Source: Mermis nigrescens (lineage: Eukaryota; Nematoda; Enoplea; Mermithida; Mermithidae). From it: a stretch of DNA of 64,000 bases. Position numbers and translations under genes: made by a program. The notes under the pieces are model-generated. The model was not told the origin of the DNA. It did not search any database and saw only the letters and a program-made list of their open reading frames with translations. The stretch is taken from NCBI GenBank assembly GCA_036768485.1, contig JAVLUZ010000340.1, forward strand, positions 3,407,886 to 3,471,885, given 5' to 3'. Below are positions 56,701 through 64,000 of this stretch, piece after piece. Every line of letters begins with the position of its first letter. The stretch's first letter is position 1.

Positions 56701-59700
56701 GTCAGTGGCGGACCTGGGATTTTCGTAAGGGGGAGGGTCGTACCCCAACTTTATTAACTCGACGCTAAACGCCGGAAAATTCGTGGAATTTCGACAGAAA
56801 GACGTTTAGAGACTTGAATGTTTCGATGTTTTTCTGTACTTGTGCATTAGAGCATAGCGCAAAAAATTATTTAGAATTTATTCAACAAAAATGGAAGAAA
56901 AGTACAATATGGGCTTCCAGACCAAGAAAGTGAATAAATGTAATAAACATATGGGTGTTGAATTTGAGAAATTACGATGGTCGATGGCCAATAATTATTG
57001 CAAAGTACATATCCATTCTTTATCTCGCTAACTATTTTTAACCAATAGGGGTGAAACGCTATAGTCAGACTCAGAATATCGATAGTAAAAAAACTGGGAA
57101 TAAACGATCCATGATTTCCTGATATTGGGAGTCTTTAAAACAAAAAATTCTGAAATCTGCATTTCAATTCATATCGAATATGTAACTAATTGAATTCAAT
57201 TTGGGTATATTGAGAATGAGATGACCTTGTTAAATTTTCAAAAAAAACGTGATTTTATGCCTTTTCAAACAATAATCTTTAACTTAGAAGTCGGAAAAAC
57301 TGTCGGAAACCATGAGCGTGAAAAGAAAATTTTCGGAAAAAAAATTTTTGAAAGATTTTTTTCACTCTCATGGTTGACAGATCGTGTTTTCAACATCTAC
57401 GTTATAGATTATTGCTTGGAAAGGCATAAAATCACGTTTTTTTCGAAAATTTGACATTTCAACATCTAATCATCTATACATCGACCTAAGCATCTATACA
57501 TCGACCTAAGCATCTATACATCGACCTGAGTGGGAGCGACCTCGACCTAAGCAGCTTTAAACACCTTTTCAGATATACTAAGCCTAAGCCTAAGTATAAT
57601 AGAAGTAAAAACGGCTAATATTGAGAATAGCCCAGTTCGTCTTAATTAATTTGTTATCCTTAAACACATAAAGTTCAACAGCCTGTAACTCGGTCAATAA
57701 TGCCGACCGACACATAATTCTTTCAGATTTGAAATCCTTGACCCTTAATTAGACTAAATCATCCATGCAAAGTTAATTTCTAGGAGGTCACCTTATTCTC
57801 AATATTAGCCTTCAATTTTTCTCACCATAGCACAAAATTTGAAGCCATTTGGAATGCTTATGCACACCAAACCGTGAGCACCAATGCAGTTTGTAGAAAT
57901 ATTCCTGATCTGCATCAGGGTTAACTTTTACAAGACAAAATAAGGAAAGTTAACCCCCAACGATTTACCCTTTCATTCGGAAACCTGATATAAGTACTGA
58001 TATCACATGCGTATTATAAACAACGCACTTAACCCCAAGGCTTAAATTAACCCATAGATTAAGTTAACCCCTAAGGGTTAAAATTCAACCTTAAGGATTA
58101 AGTTAACCCCTTCATTCGGAAACCGAGGACAAAAATTATTTAACCCTCATCTCGACAAAATTTATCGAATTTAACCCTAGACTTAGCTAAACCCCTTCAT
58201 TTGAAAACCGGGCCCTGGAGATCCAAATCACGAAGACTCTCAAAAGAACGTCGGGTCGGCTGTAGGCATTCTTGTGGTTCAGGAAACCTTCTACCGTCAT
58301 GCCCACTATGTAGATGCCCGTATTCCTAATAATAGTAATTTAAATTTTGATTTTCGTGGCTCTTCAGTTTCTTAGATAAGGCTGTTTTCAAAAAGCGGAT
58401 AGTGATATCCATAGGTGGGCAGCACCAAAATTCTGGGGGGTGCAAAAAGGTAACAAAAAGGGTCTTAAAATGGTGGTATGGCGAAAAACACAATTTTTTA
58501 ACGTTTCTCATCGAGTACTATCCATTAACATCAAAAGATTGCGAAAAAACAAAAAATTTTCAAAAATTGAATTCTGGGGGTATTTTGGTTTCTGGGGGTA
58601 TTCGAAATTCTGGGGGTTGCATACCCACAAACCACCCATGCCAACGTGTGGTGATATTCGTGGTCTCCGAGGGGCGTGGTCGCCAGACATGCATGTGGGG
58701 GAGGGGGTGTAGGAGGTATGAACCCTTCCCAAAATGGAAAAATGGAAAATTTTATGGTGAAAATGAGGCAAAATGAAGGCCAAATGGATGAAAATTGAAA
58801 ATTTTCTCCAAACGTGCTTGAAATTGATCAAAAACTGTGTAATAACGAAATTATACCTTTTTTTCAGGTCATTTTAGCCCAAAAAAGCACAAGTTTTGAT
58901 CCCCAGACCGGCTGACCCCCCAGAAAGACCATGTTGAATGCTGTGTACCTATGGTGGTCTGGTCACTGTGTATTTTGGAGTAATTAAGGATTCGTTTGCT
59001 TCAACAAGATGAAAGTTCTATTGTTGTTTCTTATTTATCCATTTTTTTGCATTCCGTGTAATTGTCATACGTAGATACCAACTTGCAATAAAATATTTCA
59101 GTTCAGTTCATCACCGTATAATTTGAAAACAACGTGGGATACGTAATTGAATTCGGGCTAAACTTAAGAAAATGGTACTTTTAGAAAAGGAGCAAAACGA
59201 ATAAAAAATGCCAAAAATTTTCTGCTAAACTGGTAGAACATGATAAATTGAAGAGCGGAATAAAAATTTGGTGAAAATCTGAGCCATACTTGCAAAGTTG
59301 CAGGCGCTTAATCAAAATAGTACTCGCTACACAAATCGTTTCAAGCTAGTTGTTCCTCTTGTCCGTTCTAATTTACAAAAATTTGACTTTTTCTATAAGT
59401 ATATCTCTGTTTGGAATCACCTACCTGATTTTGTAGTCTCTTCCCCTAACTTAATATATTCAAATCTAGATTAATTGATGTCGACTTATCCAAATTTATT
59501 AGAGGGCGGGCTTAAATCGTTATTTTCATATCTCGCTCGTCGCCTTTTGCTGTACGCTTTTATTCTTTTGACCGTAAGTTTTATTACTCTTTTACATCCT
59601 TTGTAATTGTCGCGTTTCAGTAATAAATTATTTCATTCATTCAAGTCACGATTTTAGTGTTGCGTGGGACGATTAAACGGCTCGATCCAAGGACTAACAC

Positions 59701-61809
59701 ATTTGTCAGAAATAGATAATATAGGCTGAAATTACGGAAGGAAGCATAGCAATGAATGAGAAAAAAGAAAAAGGCGCGGAAACCTGTTCGAAATTTTAAA
59801 AACTTAAAAAAATTTCATATTTTTTTGCATGTTTTTTTCAGTTTTACTTGATAAGATATACGAAAATCTAAGTTTTTGCTTCTATTATACTTAGGCTCAG
59901 GCTTAGTATATCTGGAAAGGTGTTTTAAGCTGCTTAGGTCGAGGTCGCTCCCGCTCAGGTCGATGTATAGATGCTTAGATCGATGTATAGATGCTCAGAT
60001 CGATTTATAGATGCTTAGATCGATGTATAGATGCTTAGGTCGATGTATGTATAGATGCTTAGGTCCTTGTATAGATGCTTAGGTCGATGTATAGATGCTT
60101 AGGTCGATGTATTGATGCTTAAGTCGACGTAAATTGGGTATCTACATGTGATTCTGCATTGAGTAGGTCGCGAAGATGCTTGCTTAGGTCGAGAAGAGGC
60201 AAATTAACGAAACCCATAGCTTTTGTAATATTGACCATAGACGGATGAATGATTGATGATTTTTTTCTGATTTCATGCCTGTTGGCAGTAGTGTCCCCCA
60301 AGGTAGTTGTATTAGTCCTACTTTATTCTTAATTTATGTTAATGACCTATGTAATTTGATTGAATATAGTAAAATTTACCTCTTTGCCGATGATGTCAAA
60401 ATCTTTGGTCCATCTCCTGATTATCATTTAATACAAAAAGATCTGTACAATATTTATATTTGGTCTATAAATTGGCAACTTCCTGTTGCTTCGGAAAAAT
60501 GTGCAGTTTTACATCTTGGTAAAAATAATCCAAAAAAGCGTTATTCTTTGAATAATATAAATATTCCAAATGATATTTGTTCCGTTCGTGATCTGGGCGT
60601 TTATATTTCCCACAATCTCAATTGTAAGGAACATTTGAATCACATAATTAAAAAAGCTGTTTCTCGTTGTTTTCTAATACACAAAGCTTTTCTTTCTCGT
60701 GATAAAGATATTTTAGTTAGGGCCTATACTACTTATGTAAGACCTATGCTTGAGTATGCTGTTTCTGTATGGAATCCATATTATGCAAATGATATAAATC
60801 GTCTTGAAAATGTTCAGCGTAAATTTACTAAACGTCTTTTTGGTTATAATAGCAATTTATCCTATCTTGAACGCCTAAAGCTTCTTAACTTGCCTAACTT
60901 CGTCGTCTTCACATATGTCTATGTCTCATGTATCAAATTATCAATGCTTTATCTTGTATTGATGCTAATGAATTCTTCGTTTTTAGTCAAGGCACTACCC
61001 GATCAGTTAACAGTCGTAAACTTACGTTACCAGTTGTCCGTTCCAATGCTCACCTCAACGATTTTTCGCAAAGATACCGAAAAATCTGGAACTCCTTACC
61101 TGATCAGATTGTCTCTTCTCCCAAAATCGGTTTGTTCAAAAAAGAACTCCTAAACATTGACTTTACAAATTTATTGCTGGGGCATACCTAGTTGTATCAC
61201 TTCCGTGATCTTTGTATGTCCTTTTGTTCTGTCGCTATTTTATCATGTATTTGCGTTTTATCAATTTTCGTGTATTTTTCTGACAATAAACACTTTCTTC
61301 TTCTTCTTCTTTTTCAAAAATTTTTTCCGCGCTTTCTTTCAACATGTTCCAAGTACTGAGCGAAAAATTCCGCTCTTCTGAAGTTTATTTTTTAGTATTT
61401 TGAAAGTACCATATTCTTAAGTTACTCCTTGAATTTGATCTACTAAGTCCTACAACTGACTATTTGGATGCAACTTAGTATTTTTTCAAACTTGCTATTT
61501 TGCTAGACATGACCTAAATGTTGAATTGAAAGCTTGCTCAAACCATGGTGATTAATCTTCGCTCTATTTTTAGTCTTCTGCAATGCATAACTGACCTCAT
61601 CTTCTCATCTCAAACGTTCAAACGTTACAAAATAATATTGTGGAGATGACGAATGAAAAACTCACTAGCGTATAAAGAACATTATCACGCCTCTGTCCTC
61701 CTGTTTGATCAGCTATATATTGGATCAGCTTTCCAAAACAGTGATCTTCGTTCAGCAGATAGGCTTGTAACCTACCGAGTGTACCGGCATTTGCGTTGTT
61801 CTGTGCCAT
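47665..61809 (-). CDS. REEP5: REEP5/6-like (TB2/DP1/HVA22) ER-shaping membrane protein
   Basis: Exons on the - strand, in order: 61809-61666, 54746-54595, 53477-53417, 53333-53106, 47790-47665. They join to about 236 residues. Members are hairpin membrane proteins that bend and stabilise tubular ER. The product follows human REEP5, as I remember it, segment by segment. The N-terminal helix RLQAYLLNEDHCFGKLIQYI matches in spacing, as does DQTGGQRRDNVLYTLVFVAL. The signature QKNQWLQC corresponds to DDTQWLTY, and YGTF is followed by AIPLYYLIKFVIMLALILPP and the FTRPLV motif. The C-terminal tail is Ala/Pro/Gln-rich, unlike the lysine-rich vertebrate tail. Exact ends of exon 3 are uncertain by a few codons. 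The sequence is divergent, but the fold-defining positions agree. Confidence 0.82.
48040..48265. mobile_element. degenerate G-type copy
   Basis: Has GGCGCTTCGCGCC and TTTGTGCATGTACAAAG as in family G, but no clear ends. Lies in the last intron of the REEP-like gene. Confidence 0.4.
48597..51130 (-). repeat. composite satellite element, copy 3
   Basis: Inverted relative to copies 1 and 2. The end piece (TAGGTAGCGCG, GGGTACCCCCAACATATG) is at 48597-48650. Units of the 180-bp type run to about 49780, and units with GTGTAAAGTTTACAC run to 50240. The inverted-arm part lies at 50358-51130, with arms 50358-50560 and 50997-51130. The outer arm is truncated. Confidence 0.72.
51205..51373. mobile_element. 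K/B-like hAT remnant
   Basis: Starts near TACATGGGCAGCAAC and ends CACGTTAGTATG, with TTCTGGGGGTCTATA inside. The duplication is not clear. Confidence 0.4.
51374..52570. other. REEP-like gene intron, mostly featureless
   Basis: AT-rich except for a GC-rich block at 52020-52140 (CCCGACTGGGAGGGGGCG onward) followed by AACCTGGGTAATAAAAT. The block could be an old retroelement end, but I do not recognise it. Confidence 0.35.
52579..52786. mobile_element. hAT MITE B6
   Basis: 208 bp, starts CATAGGTGGGGAGCACC and ends GCCCACGTGTG, flanks GTCAAGTG and GTTAAGTG (7 of 8). Confidence 0.88.
53106..53333 (-). CDS. REEP5: REEP-like exon 4: membrane hairpin and RP motif
   Basis: Seventy-six codons starting AIPLYYLIKFVIMLALILPP and including NGYAYRSFTRPLV, the TB2/DP1/HVA22 core. 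Acceptor gagtcag at 53334 gives exactly the REEP5 spacing. An alternative acceptor at 53349 would add DKTSQ. Donor GCT|GTAAGC, phase 0. Confidence 0.82.
53417..53477 (-). CDS. REEP5: REEP-like exon 3 (short, ends uncertain)
   Basis: Encodes KARAYGTFTFILCIGKYLGL, matching the VVYGVFSIAEFF region of REEP5. The donor is TTG|GTAGGT. Acceptor AATTCAG at 53478 or AAG at 53469 changes the start by three codons. The polypyrimidine tract is poor. Confidence 0.6.
53782..54021. mobile_element. hAT MITE B7 (inverted)
   Basis: 240 bp, starts CACACCTGGGCGTGG and ends TGCCCACGTATG, perfect 8-bp duplication GTCAGTAC (53774-53781, 54022-54029). It lies between REEP exons 2 and 3. Confidence 0.93.
54239..54522. 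mobile_element. hAT MITE B8 (inverted)
   Basis: 284 bp, starts CACACGTGGGCGCGG and ends TGCTTTCCCATG, flanks GTTATATT and GTCATATG (6 of 8). T-rich expansions inside. Confidence 0.78.
54595..54746 (-). CDS. REEP5: REEP-like exon 2
   Basis: Encodes VFVALSTFMFGNEPMQRLLC through HAIHAITSDNSDQ and NQWLQC. The acceptor is tttcgag after a good branch-like TGACTACTAAT. Length from exon 1 matches REEP5 exactly. The proposed donor TT|GTGCGT at 54594 fits the downstream frame. A stronger GTAAGT at 54566-54561 does not join exon 3 in frame. Confidence 0.78.
55014..55140. mobile_element. K-type hAT fragment
   Basis: Starts CACACATGGGCGTGG and has CCCCAGAAGTTGAAA as in K2 (17017-17172). The 3' end is missing. 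Confidence 0.5.
55470..55703. mobile_element. MITE C7 (inverted, diverged)
   Basis: Starts TGCATGTCTAGACCC and ends CTGCGCTTTTATGTATG. The internal order matches C3 and C8. Confidence 0.5.
55981..56210. mobile_element. hAT MITE B9 (inverted)
   Basis: 230 bp, starts CACACGTGGGCGTAGG and ends TGCCTACCTATG. Flanks CACACAAC and CATGGAAC match at 5 of 8. Confidence 0.72.
56349..56675. mobile_element. hAT MITE G3
   Basis: 327 bp, starts CAGTGTTTTTTTGTTTTTTT and ends ATGCAAATAACAGTG. Has GGCGCGAAGCGCCG and GTACAAAG boxes. No clear target duplication. Confidence 0.72.
56703..56800. mobile_element. CAGTGGCGGA-type hAT fragment
   Basis: Starts CAGTGGCGGACCTGGG like the element at 1231. The right end is not found. 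Confidence 0.5.
57208..57804. mobile_element. foldback element with minisatellite
   Basis: Outer ends TATTGAGAATGAGATGACCT and AGGTCACCTTATTCTCAATA. An inner long imperfect palindrome spans 57236-57460 (AAAACGTGATTTTATGCC against GGCATAAAATCACG). Units CATCTATACATCGACCTAAG repeat at 57468-57535. Confidence 0.7.
58410..58650. mobile_element. hAT MITE B10
   Basis: 241 bp, starts CATAGGTGGGCAGCACC and ends CCAACGTGTG, flanks GTGATATC and GTGATATT (7 of 8). Confidence 0.9.
58684..58953. mobile_element. hAT MITE C8 (inverted)
   Basis: 270 bp, starts CAGACATGCATGTGG and ends CTGTGTACCTATG, flanks GTGGTCGC and GTGGTCTG (6 of 8). Confidence 0.78.
58985..59108 (+). mobile_element. probable LINE 3' end only
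   Basis: Resembles the 3' ends at 59.6 and 61.3 kb: TGTAATTGTC, then CAATAAAATATTTCAGTTCAGTTC, i.e. AATAAA followed by (TTCAG)n. No coding part is left. Confidence 0.4.
59316..59640 (+). pseudogene. LINE 3' fragment (RT C-terminus plus 3' end)
   Basis: A 52-codon open stretch to TAA at 59472 includes KLVVPLVRSN and VWNHLPDFVVSSPN. This matches KLTLPVVRSN and IWNSLPDQIVSSPK of the copy at 60.3-61.2 kb. The 3' end has AATAAATTATTTCATTCATTC, i.e. AATAAA then (TTCA)n. It is a second, more truncated insertion of a related LINE. Confidence 0.75.
59873..60140. repeat. 20-bp minisatellite GATGTATAGATGCTTAGGTC
   Basis: About nine units at 59955-60130, preceded by a unique flank (CTTAGGCTCAGGCTTAGTAT to GAGGTCGCTCCCGCTC). 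The same flank and unit occur inverted at 57468-57610 with three units. Confidence 0.85.
60275..61191 (+). pseudogene. 5'-truncated, frameshifted LINE reverse transcriptase
   Basis: Starts at RT block SSVPQGSCISPTLFLIYVND and has the catalytic FADD box (YLFADDVKIF), then LGVYISHNLNCKEHL and the RPMLEYAVSVWNP segment typical of Jockey/CR1-type LINEs. Around 60.90-60.93 kb the frame shifts to a second open stretch (YQIINALSCIDANEFFVFSQ) that ends FTNLLLGHT. Fingers, endonuclease and ORF1 are absent, so it is a dead 5'-truncated copy in the first intron of the REEP-like gene. The 3' end is near 61311, where AATAAA is followed by (TTC)n. Confidence 0.9.
61666..61809 (-). CDS. REEP5: REEP-like exon 1 (start codon)
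   Basis: ATG at 61809 in context AAAATGG, then 48 codons: MAQNNANAGTLGRLQAYLLN to DNVLYTL. The donor is CTA|GTGAGT, phase 0. The frame extends a little upstream but without another ATG, so this start is preferred. Confidence 0.82.
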
Positions 61810-62400
61810 TTTCGTTATATGCTGGGCGAGTTGCACACGAATTACCAGCGAAATATGAACACACGACTGTTCGGTACTAAAAACTTCTAAAGGAATGAAT
61901 TATTTACATCAGCTGTGTGAAGTACAATTGTTCACATTTATTCATTGAATACGTTCACACGATGGTTTAAAGTCGAGTAATACAATAATACCACGCAGCA
62001 ATGACTAAGGGTACGAACATTTACTCAATGTGTTGTAATATCTGTGGGTGTTTGAAAATATTGTTGGGCCAAAAGTTCGCTATTAACATTGGGTAGGTAA
62101 GGCCGCGCACGATAATTTCGGAACAAATTGTGTCTATAGTCTGTTTCGCACATTGGGCATAAATTTTAAAAGCTATGACCGTTTCTTTTTGAAATTTATG
62201 CCCAGTTTAAGCACTTAAAACTACTTTTTCTAGACCAAAAAGTTGACTTTTGTAATTTATGGCATGCGCTTGAGTGACCGCAGGATTATTCCCTTTCCAA
62301 AGCTCATATCCTGGACCACCCATTCAATACTGCACATGCACAAAACATTATGCAAATACTATAGCCTGTTTCATTCCAAACGGCCCATTTTTGCTGCACG
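61810..62400. other. region upstream of the REEP-like gene
   Basis: Presumed promoter and 5' UTR of the - strand gene. Decayed A-type ends are at 62134 (TATAGTCTGTTTCGCACA) and 62361. No core promoter element could be assigned. Confidence 0.4.
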
Positions 62401-62404
62401 ACTT

Positions 62405-63610
62405 ATCATAGGTAGCGCGTTAGCGCGTACCTATAATATACTTGAGGTACCCCCAACATATGTCCCCCTTCACAGCTATAACGGCACACATCTGAGAGGT
62501 GCGGTTTTTTTAAAAGGTAGATAATAAAAAAACTTAGAAACCCCTTTTTTGTTTACGCTCAATACCGAGCGCGTCGTGAGTGTGTAAAGTTTACACCAAA
62601 AATTCAAATGATTTGCGGAGGGCCAATTTTTTTAAATGTTTTCCCTAATTAGTAGGTTACGAATCTGGTCTTAAAATTTCTTTACACTCATTGGTTGGTG
62701 CACAGGAGTGTAAATTAGACGGTTTTTTACTGTTTTCATTTGCCCGAGCATATCTAACTCAGTTTTACATTCCATGCAGTCTGATTGGTTTCAAAAGGTA
62801 GACGGTTATGAAATACAGGGGAGACTTTTTTATTTTTTAAAAAGTAATATTTTAGAATTTAGAGGCGGTTTATTGTAAAGAGTCTGGGACAAAAAAGTAT
62901 CTTTTCCCTGCCATATTCTCCACTTAGTAGACAGAACGTGGTAACTACCTTTAAAATTTGCCTCGTCTTAAGCGCTACACGTTAAAATTTATTTTGTTTC
63001 TTTACAATCAATATTACTTTATTAGTGCAGTTGTAAACTTTACACTGAAAAAATTTTTTCCGCCTAGAGCGTCGAGGATGATGAATTTTTTTGAAAATGT
63101 TTTCCCTAATTAGTAGGTTACGAATCTGGTCTCAAAATTTCTTCACAATCATTTGTTGTTGCACAGGAGTGTGAATTAGACGGTTATTTACTGTTTTCAT
63201 GTGCACGAGCATATCTAACTCAATTTTACATTCTATGCAGTCTGATTGGTTTCAAAAAGTAGACGGTTATAAAATCTAGGGGCGACTTTTTTATTTTTTT
63301 TAAAGTATTATTTTCAACTTTAGAGGCGGTTTATTGTAAAGAGTCTGGGACAAAAAAATATTTTTCCCTGCCATATTCATCACTTAGTAGACAGAACGTG
63401 GTAACTACCTTTAAAATGTGCCTCGTCCTAAGCGCTACACGTCAAAATTTATTTTGTTTCTTTACAATCAATATTACTTTATTAGTGCAGGTGTAAACTT
63501 TACACTGAAAAAATTTTTTCCGCCCTGAGCGTCGTGGATGATGATTTTTTTAATGTTCTCCGTAGGGTCAGAATTACGAATCTGACCTTTAAATTTTTCT
63601 GCAGCCACTG
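62405..63610 (-). repeat. composite satellite element, copy 4
   Basis: Same orientation as copy 3. The end piece TCATAGGTAGCGCG, then GGTACCCCCAACATATGTCC, lies at 62408-62468. Two nearly identical units of about 480 bp follow (from about 62580 and from about 63040), each with GTAAACTTTACAC and TTACGAATCTGG. The inverted-arm part is not seen before the window ends. Confidence 0.7.
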
Positions 63611-63978
63611 TTTGTTGAGGTATGAAGAAGCGAACTTTAAATTATACATCTATTTTCTAATGCCGATAGATAACTCCATATTGCATATTATTTGATCAGA
63701 TTTTTCTTATTTCAGAGGTTTTTGACTGTCTTTGATAAATACTTATTTTTATTATCATAAATGCACTATTCTTAAACTTCAGTAGAATGATGAATATTTT
63801 TCAATAATTGACTAAATATTAAAATCCGCCGATATGTCGAGTTGGCGCAGAGGCTGACGCATCCGTTCTCGCATGCGGGTTTAGAAAAAGACCAATGGGT
63901 CAAGGTGTGAAACAGACTGTTTTGTTTATAAATAACGAGAAAGTAGAATGTGTTCATCTCATACGGCTATTTAGAGCT

Positions 63979-64000
63979 TATAGTCTGTTTCACATAACTT
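63979..64000. mobile_element. start of a MITE A copy, cut by the window end
   Basis: TATAGTCTGTTTCACATAAC at the last bases equals the A end. The rest lies beyond the window. Confidence 0.6.

Larger units (their letters stand above)
55719..58215. mobile_element. 2.5-kb element with GGGCCCGGTTTTCAAATGAAG ends
   Basis: Inverted ends of about 22 bp at 55719 and 58215, reading GGGCCCGGTTTTCAAATGAA inward from each side. Subterminal GGTTAA/TTAACC repeats occur on both sides. The inside is filled by later insertions (B9, G3, a CAGTGGCGGA fragment and a foldback element), with no transposase frame. Confidence 0.75.

Overview
The window is animal nuclear DNA, most likely from an arthropod. It is AT-rich, its genes are split by GT-AG introns of about 0.1 to 7 kb, and it is crowded with non-autonomous DNA transposons. 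I cannot name the species.

Three spliced genes are supported. (1) A Tolloid/BMP1-type astacin metalloprotease lies on the + strand between 6194 and 30480, with 15 exons seen. They encode most of the catalytic domain and then CUB1-CUB2-EGF1-CUB3-EGF2-CUB4-CUB5 and a stop. The signal peptide, propeptide and first residues of the protease were not found in 1-6190 and probably lie upstream of the window. (2) A small coiled-coil protein of about 168 residues with a hydrophobic C-terminal tail lies on the + strand at 35573-42616 in five exons, with polyadenylation signals just after the stop. (3) A REEP5/6-type (TB2/DP1/HVA22) ER membrane protein of about 236 residues lies on the - strand from 61809 down to 47665 in five exons. 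A 5'-truncated, frameshifted LINE reverse transcriptase (60275-61191) and two further LINE 3' ends lie in its first intron. The three genes have no evident functional link.

Most remaining sequence is mobile or tandem DNA. At least six short families (B, C, D, G, H and K below) and several single elements begin with CA and have terminal inverted repeats. Many are flanked by 8-bp target duplications that can be read directly, which marks them as non-autonomous hAT elements. No transposase gene was seen. Other repeats are a 172-bp MITE with TA-type ends, foldback elements, a GC-rich satellite of about 178 bp at 43.6-46.0 kb whose orientation flips in the middle, 17-bp and 20-bp minisatellites in inverted pairs, and a large composite repeat in four places (17.6, 35.7, 48.6 and 62.4 kb). 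The composite joins a long-armed inverted-repeat element to an array of TGTAAACTTTACA-containing units.

The most notable observations concern transposons at splice sites of the tolloid gene. Two hAT elements lie directly against 5' splice sites, with the splice site itself as the duplicated target. A third lies against an exon that has no AG acceptor. The last intron starts and ends with the same 10 bp, and canonical splicing there would shift the frame by one base.
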